This document shows, piece after piece, positions 49,857 through 59,758 of a DNA stretch of 64,000 nucleotides; positions within the stretch are counted from its first letter, which is position 1; every line of letters starts with the position of its first letter. Under the pieces are notes generated by a model. It worked only from the letters and a program-made list of their open reading frames with translations, was not told the DNA's origin and searched no databases. The position numbers were made by a program, and so were the translations under genes. The DNA lies in contig NZ_FNBU01000006.1 of NCBI RefSeq assembly GCF_900102435.1, positions 62,001 to 126,000 of the forward strand, read 5' to 3'. The stretch is from Sporolituus thermophilus DSM 23256 (GTDB lineage: Bacteria > Bacillota > Negativicutes > Sporomusales > Thermosinaceae).

Positions 49857-52800
49857 ATGGCTCTGAATCTTATCCTCGGCAGGGCGGGCACGGGCAAGAC
49901 CCGCCGCTGTCTTGACGCCGTCCGCGAGCGGCTAGTTCAAGCGCCTGACGGTCCGCCGCTGCTTTTAATCGTGCCTGAACAGGCCACCTTTCAGGCTGAG
50001 CGCGAACTGGCCGCCACCCCTGGCCTGGGCGGCTTTGTCCGGGCCCATGTCATGGGGTTTCGCCGCCTGGCCTACCGGGTACTGGCCGAGACGGGCGGCG
50101 GGGCGGCGCCCCACCTGACCGACATGGGCAAACGGCTGGTCCTGCGGCGCCTGCTGGCCGAGCACCGCGGTGAGCTAAAACTCTTAGGACAGGCTGCCGC
50201 CCAGCGCACCTTTGCCGATACCCTTGCCAGCCTGATTTGGGAATTTAAGACCTATGGCATTGCTCCGGAGCAAGTTGCTGCTGCCGGAGAAAGTCTCGGC
50301 GCCACGCCGCTGGCGGCCAAGCTGCATGACCTGGCGCTGCTGTACGAAGCATTCGAGGATTTTCTGCGGGGCCGGTACACCGACCCCGAGGACTGTCTGC
50401 GCCTGCTGGCGGCCAAAATTCCCGCCGCCACGCTGACCCGGGGCGCCGAAGTGTGGGTCGACGGCTTTGAGTGGTTTACGCCCCAGGAATACGCGGTGCT
50501 CGAAGCGCTGCTTTTAGCGGCGCAAGACGTTACCGTTACCTTATGTCTGGATGAGCCTGATGCGCCGCACCACGCGGACGAGACGACGCTCTTTCACCGC
50601 TCCTGGAAAACGCGGCAGTCGCTGCGCAAGCTGGCGGCCCGCCTGGGCGTGAGCTGCCGGGAAGAGGTGCTGACAATTGCCCGGCGGTTCCAAGCGCCAA
50701 TTCTCGCCCATGTGGAACGCTATGCCGCCGATGCCAGGCCGCCGGTCTGGACGGGGGATAAGCAGGGCCTGACCATTGCCGAGGCGGCTAACCGCCGCAC
50801 GGAAGTGGAAGGCATCGCCCGCGACATGATCCGCCTCTGCCGGGACGAAGGCTATCGCTGGCGGGACATGGCGGTGCTGCTGCGCGATACGGACAGTTAT
50901 GCCGACCTGGTTGAAACCGTGCTGGCCGACTACGATATACCCTTTTTCAGCGACCGCCAGCGCCCGGCTGTCCACCACCCGCTGGCCGAACTTATTCGCT
51001 CCGCCCTGGAGGTTGTGACCGAGCGGTGGGCCTATGAGCCGGTTTTTCGCTGCCTGAAAACCGACCTGTTTCCGCTGTCGCGCGACGAAATCGACCTTCT
51101 GGAAAACTATGTGCTGGAATTCGGCATCCGCGGCAGCCGCTGGACCAAGGACGAGCCGTGGACGTTCGTGCGGCGCCTGTCGCTGGATGAGGATGCCGAA
51201 CCGGATGAGCGCCAGCAGGCTTACCTTGACCGCATCAATGCCATCCGCCGGCGGGCGGTGCAGCCGCTTATGAGTTTTGAACAGGCGCTGACGCAGGCGG
51301 CCACGGTGCGGGATATGACCGCCGCGCTCTACACCCTATTGGCCGATCTGGATGTGCCGGCAACGCTGGAAAAATGGGCGACGGCCGCGAGCGCCGCCCG
51401 CGACCCGGAGCAGGAGCGCGAACACCGCCAAATGTGGCATAGTATCGTTGACTTGTTCGACCAAATCGTCGATACCTGCGGCGAGCAGAAAATGACCCTG
51501 GCGGACTATGCCGCCGTTGTGAACGAGGGCCTCGAAGGGCTGGCCTTTAGTCTCATTCCGCCCGGCCTTGACCATGTTACGATTACCCCGCTGACGCGGG
51601 CGCGGCTGGCAGCCAAGGTTATCTATCTGCCGGGCGTCAATGACGGCGTGCTGCCTAAGCGTGGCCGCGAGGAGGGCCTGCTCAGCGACCGGGAACGGGC
51701 CGAGCTGGCTAGTCTCGGGCTGGAACTGGGGCCAACCAGGGAGGCGGACGTGTTTGCCGAACAATTTGTTGTCTACACTGCCCTAACCCGGGCGAGCGAC
51801 CGGCTGTGGGTGAGTTTCCCCCTGGCCGATGCCGAAGGCAAGGCGCTGGCGCCGTCGCTTATCGTCCGCCGCCTGAAAGAACTAAGCGGTATCGATGCGC
51901 TGAAGCCACTGCCGGTCGAGCCGCCCGCCGGGGCGGAAGACGAATATATCGTCCATCCCCGCCGCAGCCTGGCGGCGCTTGCGGCCGGATTGCGGCCCGC
52001 CCTTGCCGGTCAGCCGGTCGGAAAGCTGTGGCGCGACCTCTACAACTGGGCCGTGGCGCGGCCTGATCTTGCCGCCGATTTGCAGCGCGTAGTGGCCGGC
52101 CTTTTTCACTCCAACCAGGAACAGGCGCTCCCACCGGAGCTGGCCCGGCGGTTATATGGCAAACAAGGTAAGCTGCGGGGCAGCGTTACCCGCTTTGAGG
52201 GCTTCCGGGCCTGTCCGTTCCAGCATTTTGCCCGCTACGGCTTGGCGCTCAAGGAACGGGCGGTGGCCCAGCTTAAAGCGCCCGATTTCGGCCAGTTCTT
52301 CCACGCCGCCCTCCGCCAATTCGGCCTGCGGGTTGAAAAGGAGCTGACCGCCGATAACCGGCGCCGCTGGCAGCGGTGGGGCGATGTGAAAGATGAAGAA
52401 ATCGGGCCGCTCTGTGAGGCCATTGTCCAAGAACTAGCGCCCAAACTGCAAAACGAAATTTTGCTCAGTTCGGCCCAGTACCGGAGTATCACACGGCGCC
52501 TGCAACGGACGCTGCAGCGCACCGTCACCCGGCTGGTGCGGCTCGACCGCCGCAGCCGGTTCAAACCGGTAGCGCTGGAGCAGGCGTTCGGGCGGGATGG
52601 CGCCGCCCTGCCGGCGCTTACTCTTACTCTGCGCGACGGAACCGAGCTTGAGCTGGTCGGGCAGATTGACCGCCTGGATATGGCCGAGCACAAGGGCCGG
52701 CGGTTGCTGGCCGTCATTGACTACAAAGCGGGCGGCGCTTGGCTGCGCCTGCCTGACGTCTATCATGGCCTGCGCTTGCAGCTTTTGACTTATCTGCTCG

Positions 52801-53339
52801 TCGCCCTGCGGCACGCCAACGCGCTTTGCGGCGAGGGGGAATACGCCCCGGCGGCGGTGCTTTACTGCTATATTAAAAATCCCAAAGTGTCAGCCGGTCA
52901 ATGGCTGCCGCCGGAGGAAGTGGAAAAGGAAATCAATAAGCAGCTGAAACTGCCCGGCTGGCTGCTGGATGACGTGGAAACGGTGCGGCTGTGGGAGCCG
53001 GGCCTGGTTGGTTATGCCGAATTTCTGAAAGTGTGCATCAACAAGGATGAAACCTTCCGCCAAAATACGCGGGTTTATGTCAAAACGGAGGAACAGTTCG
53101 CGCTGCTCCTTCGGCATGTGCAGGCACAGTTGACCGCTACGGCCGAGGCTATTCTGGCCGGGGAGGTGGCCATCCGGCCGTACGCGCTTAAAGGGCGGAC
53201 GCCATGCGGAAATTGCCGCTACCGTCCGGTTTGCCAATTTGACCGGCTGCTGGCCGACAACGACTTTGTGCAGCTGCCGGACCTGGGCGATGAGGAGATT
53301 TGGGCCCGGCTGGCGGCGGAGAAAGGAGAAGAGGCATGA
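49857..53339 (+). CDS. addB: ATP-dependent helicase/nuclease AddB
   Basis: This 1160-residue protein starts at ATG 49857 behind gagaggagg. Walker A is LGRAGTGKT at the N-terminus, and an inactive-helicase-like region follows. The C-terminal nuclease has VIDYKAGG and the four Fe-S cysteines, one in RACPFQHFARYG and three in CGNCRYRPVCQF. AddAB resects double-strand ends until it meets a Chi-like site, feeding RecA recombination. It overlaps addA by ATGA. Confidence 0.96.
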   Translation: MALNLILGRAGTGKTRRCLDAVRERLVQAPDGPPLLLIVPEQATFQAERELAATPGLGGFVRAHVMGFRRLAYRVLAETGGGAAPHLTDMGKRLVLRRLLAEHRGELKLLGQAAAQRTFADTLASLIWEFKTYGIAPEQVAAAGESLGATPLAAKLHDLALLYEAFEDFLRGRYTDPEDCLRLLAAKIPAATLTRGAEVWVDGFEWFTPQEYAVLEALLLAAQDVTVTLCLDEPDAPHHADETTLFHRSWKTRQSLRKLAARLGVSCREEVLTIARRFQAPILAHVERYAADARPPVWTGDKQGLTIAEAANRRTEVEGIARDMIRLCRDEGYRWRDMAVLLRDTDSYADLVETVLADYDIPFFSDRQRPAVHHPLAELIRSALEVVTERWAYEPVFRCLKTDLFPLSRDEIDLLENYVLEFGIRGSRWTKDEPWTFVRRLSLDEDAEPDERQQAYLDRINAIRRRAVQPLMSFEQALTQAATVRDMTAALYTLLADLDVPATLEKWATAASAARDPEQEREHRQMWHSIVDLFDQIVDTCGEQKMTLADYAAVVNEGLEGLAFSLIPPGLDHVTITPLTRARLAAKVIYLPGVNDGVLPKRGREEGLLSDRERAELASLGLELGPTREADVFAEQFVVYTALTRASDRLWVSFPLADAEGKALAPSLIVRRLKELSGIDALKPLPVEPPAGAEDEYIVHPRRSLAALAAGLRPALAGQPVGKLWRDLYNWAVARPDLAADLQRVVAGLFHSNQEQALPPELARRLYGKQGKLRGSVTRFEGFRACPFQHFARYGLALKERAVAQLKAPDFGQFFHAALRQFGLRVEKELTADNRRRWQRWGDVKDEEIGPLCEAIVQELAPKLQNEILLSSAQYRSITRRLQRTLQRTVTRLVRLDRRSRFKPVALEQAFGRDGAALPALTLTLRDGTELELVGQIDRLDMAEHKGRRLLAVIDYKAGGAWLRLPDVYHGLRLQLLTYLLVALRHANALCGEGEYAPAAVLYCYIKNPKVSAGQWLPPEEVEKEINKQLKLPGWLLDDVETVRLWEPGLVGYAEFLKVCINKDETFRQNTRVYVKTEEQFALLLRHVQAQLTATAEAILAGEVAIRPYALKGRTPCGNCRYRPVCQFDRLLADNDFVQLPDLGDEEIWARLAAEKGEEA

Positions 53340-56300
53340 GCAATTGGTCACCGGAGCAACGGGCGGCCATTGAGGCGCGGGGCCAAAACCTGCTGGTGGC
53401 GGCCGCCGCCGGTTCGGGCAAGACCTCGGTGCTGGTACAGCGCATTATCGACCGCATCTTGGATAAAACGGCGCCGGTCAATGTCGATGCCCTGCTGGTT
53501 GTGACTTTTACCAATGCGGCGGCGGCGGAGATGCGCGAGCGTATAGCCCAGTCCCTGACGGCGGAATTGGCCAAAGGCGAGCGGACCCGCTATCTTGAGC
53601 GGCAGCTCTTACTCTTAAATCAGGCGTCCATTTCCACTATCCACTCGTTCTGCCAGTCGGTAGTACGGCAGTATTTCTACCGGCTGGACCTGGATCCCAA
53701 CTTCCGCATTGCCGGCGAGGGCGAAACGGCGCTGCTCCGCAGCGACACGCTGGAAGCGCTGCTGGCCGAGCGGTACGAACAGGGTGACGAGGCGTTTCTT
53801 ACCTTGGTCGACCACTACGGCGATGAACGGGACGACAGCTCACTGGCCGGACTAATCCTGCGCTTATACGAATTTGCCCGCAGTCAGCCCTGGCCGGAGC
53901 ACTGGCTGCGCCGTCTGGCCGACGCTTTCCGCCTGGACGGGGCGACCGGCATCGGCGAACCGTGGGAAGCACTGCTCGCCGACCGCATTGCTCTCGAACT
54001 TGAGCGGCTCCAACACAAGCTTACCCGGCTGGCGGCGGAGGCGGCCCGCCCCGGCAATCCCGCCGCTTATGTCAAAACGTTGGAGGACGACCGGGGCCGG
54101 CTGGACGGGGCAATCGCCGCCGCCCGCCGTTCCTGGCGCGAACTGGGCGCAGCGCTCAATGGCCTAAAGTTTGGCAAGCTCGACCCGGCCCCGGGCGTGG
54201 ATGCCGCTATCTGTAAGCGGTTCCAGGAGCGGCGGAACGCCATTAAGGCCAAAGTAAAAGAACTAACCGAGCGCTATTTCGGCCGGCCGGAACAGGAATT
54301 TATCGCCGACATGCGCGCCCAGCTGCCGCTGATCGAAACGCTTATCGACCTTGTTCTCGAATTCGGCCGGCGCTTTCAGCAGGCCAAAAAAGCCAAGGGC
54401 CTTGTCGATTTCAGCGACCTTGAGCATTACTGCCTGCAGGTGCTGCTGGCCGACGGCGCGACGCCCGGTAATGTGCAGCCGTCGGCGGTGGCCCTGGCCC
54501 TGCGCGAGAAGTATGAAGAAGTGCTGGTGGACGAATACCAGGACACCAATGGCGTTCAGGAGACCATTTTAGAGCTGGTGTCGCGGCCTGACCGTCCCAA
54601 CCGCTTCATGGTCGGCGATGTCAAGCAGAGCATCTACCGGTTCCGCCTGGCCGAACCGGGCCTGTTTTTGGAAAAATATAACCGCTATCCGGCGGTAGCG
54701 GACGGCAGCGAGCGGCGCATCGACCTGGCGCAGAATTTCCGCAGCCGCCCCGGCATTTTAGCGGCCGTTAATTTCCTGTTCAGCCAGCTTATGACGCCGC
54801 GGGCGGCCGAGATGGGCTACGGCGAGGCCGAAGCCCTCAATCCCGGGCCGGATTATCCGCCGTGCGACCAGCCGACTTTGGCCGGGCCGGTAGAAGTTCA
54901 TCTTATTGACCATGCCGAGGCCTTGGCGGGGAAGTCAGCAAACGGCGAAGCAGAGGAAGAAGAGGCGGAGCAGGGCAATGAGGCCGCAAGCGGCGACGAG
55001 GCGCTTTCTGCGCAGGAACTAACCGCGTTTGAGCGGGAGGCGTGGCTTATTGTCCAGCGGCTAAAAGCGCTGAAAGAGGCCGGCCATGTCGTCTACGACA
55101 AGCATGGCAAGGCTTACCGGCCGTTGGCCTGGCGCGACATAGTCATTCTGCTGCGGGCGGTGCAGGGCAAGGCAGGTGTGCTGCTCGACGTGCTGCGGCA
55201 GGCCGGCATCCCGGCTTACGCCGATCTGGACGGCGGATATTTTGAGGAGACGGAAGTGCAGGTCATGCTGTCACTCTTGGCGGTCATTGACAACCCCCGG
55301 CAGGACATTCACCTGGCCGGCGTGCTGCGGTCGCCGCTCGTGGGCCTGAGCGCCGGTGACCTAGCCGCCATCCGCCTGTGTAAGGACGGCGACCTGTGGA
55401 CGGCGCTGACGGCGGCTCTTGAAGCTGATCTGGCTGAGCCGCTGCGGCAAAAGATTGGCATCTTTCTTGACCGGCTGGACCGTTGGCGGAGCTTGGCGCG
55501 GCGGCGGGGCGTCGCTGAGCTTATTTGGGGTATTTACCGCGAAACAGGGTATTATGACTATGTCGGCGGTATGCCCGGCGGGGCTCTGCGGCAGGCCAAC
55601 CTACGCGTCCTCTACGACCGGGCCCGCCAGTACGAAGCCACCAACTTCCGGGGACTCTTCCGGTTCCTTCGCTTTCTTGACCGGCTGCGCGACCGCGGCG
55701 CGGATATGGCGGTGGCGCGAGCGTTAGGCGAGGGCGAAGACGTGGTCCGGGTCATGAGCATCCACAAGAGCAAGGGTCTTGAGTTCCCCGTAGTCGTGCT
55801 GGCTGACCTGGGCAAGCAGCTAAACCTGAGCGATACGAAGGAACTGGTGTTGTGCCACAAAGAACTGGGGTTAGGGCCCAAAGTTATCCGCCCCGACCTC
55901 AGGGACAGCTACCCGACGCTGGCCCGCTGGGGGATTGAGCACAAGCTGACGCTTGAGGCCAAGGCGGAGGAACTGCGCGTTCTGTATGTGGCCCTGACGC
56001 GGGCGCGGGAAAAACTGATTCTGGTGGGATCGGTGAAAAAATTAGCCGACCGGTGCAGTGACTGGTGCGCCGTGGTGGGACGGCAGGCCCAGGCGCTGCC
56101 GGATGCGCTTATTACCGACGCCAAGAGCTATCTCGACTGGTTGGGGCCGGCCATCGTCCGCCATCCGGACGGCGCCCCCTTGCGTGAGCTGGCCGGTTGT
56201 GACTTGGTGCCGACCGCAAAACTGGCCGCCCTTGCTTCGGCTTGGCAGGTCACTATCCATGCGGCCGACGGCATAAGTGCGGTCGCGCCGGGCCAAACGG

Positions 56301-57052
56301 CCGATAATCCGCTGGTTGCGCGGCTTAAAGAATTAAAACCGCTGCCGGGCGGCGACAGCGCCTGGGTGGCGGCGCGGCTGGACTGGCGTTATCCCCATGC
56401 CGCGGCCGTGGGCCAGCCGGCGAAACTCACGGTCAGCGAAATCAAGCGCCGGTTCGCGCTGGCTGACCAGGAAGGCAAGCAGTGGTATCCGCCACGGCTG
56501 GCGGCGCGGCCGCGCTTTATTCAGGCGGCGGGTAAACTGACCGCGGCCGAAGTGGGTACGGCCATGCATGCCGTCATGCAGCACCTCGACCTGGCCGGCG
56601 ACATTAGCGACTCCGGCGTGTGCCGGCAGCTCGAACGTTTGGTTGCGGCGGAAATTCTTTTGCCCGAGCAGGCCGCCGCGGTGGATGCCGCAGCCATTGC
56701 CGCCTTCTTCGCCAGCCCGCTGGGGCAGCGCTTGCTAAACGCGGCGTGGCGCAGGCGCGAACTGGCCTTTTGCCAGGTGCTGCCGGCGGCGAACGTGGAG
56801 CCGGCCTTGGCCGGAACGGACGAAACGGTCTTTATCCAGGGCGTCGTCGACTGCCTTTTTGCCGAGCCTGACGGTCTGGTCCTAATTGACTACAAGACCG
56901 ACCAGGTAAAGGACGGAACCGAACTGATCAAGCGGTACGACGTGCAACTTAAACTCTATGCCGCCGCGATGGAGGCGATTTTCCGGCAGCCGGTTAAAGA
57001 AATATACCTGTATGTCTTCAGCACGGGACAGACCGTGCCGGTTGGGCGCTAG
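53336..57052 (+). CDS. addA: ATP-dependent helicase/nuclease AddA
   Basis: This 1238-residue protein starts at ATG 53336 (MSNWSPEQRAAIEARGQNLL); upstream in-frame codons lie in the addB end. UvrD-type motifs are Walker A AAGSGKTSVL, VLVDEYQDTNGVQE (motif II), VGDVKQSIYRFR, and VRVMSIHKSKGLEFPVV. The C-terminal nuclease has VVDCLFAEPDGLVLIDYKTDQ. An acidic linker (GEAEEEEAEQGNEAASGDEA) at about residue 540 is low-complexity. It is the motor and one of two nucleases of AddAB. Confidence 0.97.
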   Translation: MSNWSPEQRAAIEARGQNLLVAAAAGSGKTSVLVQRIIDRILDKTAPVNVDALLVVTFTNAAAAEMRERIAQSLTAELAKGERTRYLERQLLLLNQASISTIHSFCQSVVRQYFYRLDLDPNFRIAGEGETALLRSDTLEALLAERYEQGDEAFLTLVDHYGDERDDSSLAGLILRLYEFARSQPWPEHWLRRLADAFRLDGATGIGEPWEALLADRIALELERLQHKLTRLAAEAARPGNPAAYVKTLEDDRGRLDGAIAAARRSWRELGAALNGLKFGKLDPAPGVDAAICKRFQERRNAIKAKVKELTERYFGRPEQEFIADMRAQLPLIETLIDLVLEFGRRFQQAKKAKGLVDFSDLEHYCLQVLLADGATPGNVQPSAVALALREKYEEVLVDEYQDTNGVQETILELVSRPDRPNRFMVGDVKQSIYRFRLAEPGLFLEKYNRYPAVADGSERRIDLAQNFRSRPGILAAVNFLFSQLMTPRAAEMGYGEAEALNPGPDYPPCDQPTLAGPVEVHLIDHAEALAGKSANGEAEEEEAEQGNEAASGDEALSAQELTAFEREAWLIVQRLKALKEAGHVVYDKHGKAYRPLAWRDIVILLRAVQGKAGVLLDVLRQAGIPAYADLDGGYFEETEVQVMLSLLAVIDNPRQDIHLAGVLRSPLVGLSAGDLAAIRLCKDGDLWTALTAALEADLAEPLRQKIGIFLDRLDRWRSLARRRGVAELIWGIYRETGYYDYVGGMPGGALRQANLRVLYDRARQYEATNFRGLFRFLRFLDRLRDRGADMAVARALGEGEDVVRVMSIHKSKGLEFPVVVLADLGKQLNLSDTKELVLCHKELGLGPKVIRPDLRDSYPTLARWGIEHKLTLEAKAEELRVLYVALTRAREKLILVGSVKKLADRCSDWCAVVGRQAQALPDALITDAKSYLDWLGPAIVRHPDGAPLRELAGCDLVPTAKLAALASAWQVTIHAADGISAVAPGQTADNPLVARLKELKPLPGGDSAWVAARLDWRYPHAAAVGQPAKLTVSEIKRRFALADQEGKQWYPPRLAARPRFIQAAGKLTAAEVGTAMHAVMQHLDLAGDISDSGVCRQLERLVAAEILLPEQAAAVDAAAIAAFFASPLGQRLLNAAWRRRELAFCQVLPAANVEPALAGTDETVFIQGVVDCLFAEPDGLVLIDYKTDQVKDGTELIKRYDVQLKLYAAAMEAIFRQPVKEIYLYVFSTGQTVPVGR

Positions 57053-57075
57053 CTGCTGAGTGACGCTGGCGGCGA

Positions 57076-57123
57076 AAAACAATCCAGTTTGGCCAGACAA
57101 GGCCAGACTGGATTGTTTTGTTT
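57076..57123 (+). terminator. Rho-independent terminator of addBA
   Basis: A 19-bp stem with one wobble (57076-57094 with 57101-57119) and a 6-nt loop is followed by GTTTGG. Confidence 0.88.
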
Positions 57124-57214
57124 GGATACGCTTCTAGACAATTTACATAAACAATAGTATTATTAGTTATATGGCTATAAAAAATATTTATATCTCTTTA
57201 AGGAGGATGGTTAA

Positions 57215-58861
57215 TTGGAACGTCCATGGGCTAAGGATTTGGCTAAATTAAATAAAACGGAGTTAATTAAGCTCAAAAAAGACGGGCTTGCGATTTTAGA
57301 TGATATTGAGCGCTTGGCCGCGGCCGGTTTTGCCGCTCTCGGGGCAGAGGACATCGAACTTTTGAAATGGGCCGGCCTTTATGGGCAAAAGCCGCGGACC
57401 GACGGCTATTTCATGCTGCGCGTTAAAGTGCCGGGCGGTATCATGAATGGCGAGCAGGTGCGGACTTTGGCCGCGATTGCCCGCGCCTACGGGCGGAACG
57501 AGCTGCATTTGACCACGCGCCAGGCGGTACAGTTTTATTGGATCAGACTGGAATACTTGCCTGATATCTTTGCCCGCCTGGCCGCGGCCGGTTTGAGTTC
57601 GGTCGAGTCTGCCGGCGACTGTCCGCGCGCGGTGACCGGCAATCCGCTAGCCGGCATCGATCCGGACGAAGTGATTGACACCAAGCCGTTGGTCGAAGCA
57701 GTAACGCGGTTCTTCCAGGGAAACCCGGAGTTTTCCAACCTGCCCCGCAAATTCAAAATTTCGATTTCCAGCAGTGGCCTTAACCCTGGTCATGCTGAAA
57801 TTAATGATGTGGCCTTTACTCCGGCCGTCAAAGAAATTGACGGTGAGCAAGTTATCGGCTTTCACGTCATGGTGGGCGGCGGCTTAGCGGCTAAACCGCA
57901 TATGGCCGTCAAGCTGGACATTTTTGTCCGCCCGGAAGAAGTAGTGAAAGTAGCGGCGGCGGTAGCGACCATTTTCCGGGATTTTGGTTATCGTGAGCAT
58001 CGTTTCCACGCCCGCCTGAAGTATCTGGTCGCCGACTGGGGTGAGGCCCGGTTTCGGTCTGAACTGCTGAAACTTACCGGTCCGTTGCCAACCAGGGGGC
58101 AAGACCTGACGCGGGGGTGGAACGGGGGCTATTATTACGGTGTCCATCCGCAAAAACAAGCCGGTCTGCATTATGTCGGCCTGGCCATCCCCGGTGGGCT
58201 GCTCACGGCGGCTGATCTGGAGGGGTTGGCCGAGCTGGCGGTACGGTACGGTGACGGATCGCTGCGGACTACTAATACCCAGAACCTGATCTTGGCCAAT
58301 GTCGCCGCCGATAAAGTAACTGCTTTGCTGGATGAGGCGCTGGTAAAACGCTTTACGCCCTTTCCCCAGCCGTTTGCCGGCCATACCGTTGCCTGCACCG
58401 GCAATACTTTTTGCACTATGGCGATTGTGGAAACAAAACGGCGGCTAAATTCCATTGCGGAATATCTTGATAAGCATGTCGAACTTGATACGCCTGTCCG
58501 CCTGCATATGTCAGGTTGCCCTAACGCGTGCGGCCATCATCAGATTGCCGATATTGGCCTCCAGGGTTCACTGCTTAATGTTGACGGCAAAGCCATTGAA
58601 GCGTTTGAACTCTGGCTTGGTGGCGCCTTAGGGCCGGGCGCGGCTTTTGCGACGAAACTGGAAGGGCGTATTCCCGCCGACGATGCGGCGAAGGCCATTG
58701 AACGGCTGCTAAAGTTTTTCCAGGCAAACAAGGGCGAAGGCGAAACATTTGCCGCCTTCGTCAGACGGGTCGGGGTGCCGGCCTTCCAGACCAAGCTGGA
58801 CGAGTTTTTAGGAGTATCCGGCCACGGGGAGCAGCCGGTCAAAAAGGCGGTTAACGGGTAA
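57215..58861 (+). CDS. nitrite/sulfite reductase, siroheme and 4Fe-4S type
   Basis: This 548-residue protein starts at TTG 57215 with aggagg 8 bases upstream. It is a duplicated ferredoxin-like/siroheme domain protein: GYFMLRVKVPGGIMNGEQ and LHLTTRQAVQFYWI in the first half. The cluster ligands are CTGNTFC (C-x5-C) and SGCPNACGHH (C-x3-C) in the second. It performs six-electron reduction of sulfite or nitrite. Which one is used is undecided, as no cys, nir or siroheme genes adjoin. It is monocistronic with a strong terminator. Confidence 0.9.
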   Translation: MERPWAKDLAKLNKTELIKLKKDGLAILDDIERLAAAGFAALGAEDIELLKWAGLYGQKPRTDGYFMLRVKVPGGIMNGEQVRTLAAIARAYGRNELHLTTRQAVQFYWIRLEYLPDIFARLAAAGLSSVESAGDCPRAVTGNPLAGIDPDEVIDTKPLVEAVTRFFQGNPEFSNLPRKFKISISSSGLNPGHAEINDVAFTPAVKEIDGEQVIGFHVMVGGGLAAKPHMAVKLDIFVRPEEVVKVAAAVATIFRDFGYREHRFHARLKYLVADWGEARFRSELLKLTGPLPTRGQDLTRGWNGGYYYGVHPQKQAGLHYVGLAIPGGLLTAADLEGLAELAVRYGDGSLRTTNTQNLILANVAADKVTALLDEALVKRFTPFPQPFAGHTVACTGNTFCTMAIVETKRRLNSIAEYLDKHVELDTPVRLHMSGCPNACGHHQIADIGLQGSLLNVDGKAIEAFELWLGGALGPGAAFATKLEGRIPADDAAKAIERLLKFFQANKGEGETFAAFVRRVGVPAFQTKLDEFLGVSGHGEQPVKKAVNG

Positions 58862-58897
58862 AATAACTGTAATAAAGCGCTCACGAACTTGATAAAC

Positions 58898-58933
58898 AAA
58901 AGGGCTCTGGGGCTGATGCCCCAGGGCCCTTTT
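58898..58933 (+). terminator. Rho-independent terminator
   Basis: A near-perfect 16-bp stem (58898-58913 with 58918-58933) with a 4-nt loop ends in TTTTG. Confidence 0.88.
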
Positions 58934-59123
58934 GTCATTCACTAAACTATCTGTTGAGCCGGTTGGTCTTTACTCAACCGGTGGATTTGTTTACAGGCCT
59001 GCCCGAACGGGGGTAAATTCAGGAATAATGCCGCGCCACCGTGATGCATTGGCGCCGATTGCTGCATAAAGTAGAATGGAGGCTTTAATGGCTTCGCAAT
59101 GTATTAATTGAAGGAGGGATACC

Positions 59124-59702
59124 GTGGAATATAAGGCTAAAGACTATTCATACCTTATCGGGATGGAAGGGTTTAGCCCCGAACTCCTCAGGATGCATTT
59201 CACGCTGTACCAGGGGTATGTGACCAATACCAATAAACTGCTGGAAATCTTAGACCAAATGCTGCGCGCCGGCAATTTGAATACGCCGGAGTACAATGAA
59301 CTCAAGCGGCACTTGGGTTGGGAGTTTGACGGCATGCGGCTCCACGAGTACTATTTTGAAAATCTGGGCGGCAATGGCCGCCTCAGCCGGCGCAGCCGGG
59401 TTGCCGCGGCAATGGCGCAGAACTTCGGCAGTGTGCAGGCCTGGGAAAAAGACTTCCGGGCGACCGGCGCCATCCGCGGCATTGGCTGGGCTATCCTGTA
59501 TCAGGACGTGACGAACGGCCGGCTGATAAACTTTTGGATCAATGAACACGATAAAGGGCACCCGGCAGGATGCAATCCGCTGCTGGTGATGGACGTGTGG
59601 GAGCACGCCTATATGCCGGATTACGGCCTCGACCGCGCCGCCTATATCAATGCCTTTTTCGGCAATATCGACTGGCGGGTGGTGGAGGAGCGGCTACTAT
59701 AA
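59124..59702 (+). CDS. superoxide dismutase (Fe/Mn family, divergent)
   Basis: This 192-residue protein starts at GTG 59124 behind aaggaggg. The metal ligands are recognisable: His in RMHFTLYQGYV, His in RLHEYYFENL, and Asp/His in VMDVWEHAYMPDYG. It differs from classical SODs. The H-x-x-K-H-H-x-x-Y segment reads H-F-T-L-Y-Q-G-Y, one residue shorter and without the two following histidines. The N-H-x-F-F-W motif reads LHEYYF. It probably belongs to a clostridial subgroup and disproportionates superoxide. A small inverted repeat (ccggttg/caaccgg, 58959-58981) lies in its upstream region. Confidence 0.87.
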   Translation: MEYKAKDYSYLIGMEGFSPELLRMHFTLYQGYVTNTNKLLEILDQMLRAGNLNTPEYNELKRHLGWEFDGMRLHEYYFENLGGNGRLSRRSRVAAAMAQNFGSVQAWEKDFRATGAIRGIGWAILYQDVTNGRLINFWINEHDKGHPAGCNPLLVMDVWEHAYMPDYGLDRAAYINAFFGNIDWRVVEERLL

Positions 59703-59734
59703 AAAATGCCGCCTGCTTGTGCAGGCGGCATTTT
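59703..59734. terminator. Rho-independent terminator
   Basis: A perfect 14-bp stem aaaatgccgcctgc / gcaggcggcatttt with a TTGT loop. T-runs on both sides make it suitable for the sod gene and the convergent oxidase gene. Confidence 0.9.
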
Positions 59735-59758
59735 GCCGGTGAGGAGGCGGCCTTAGCT

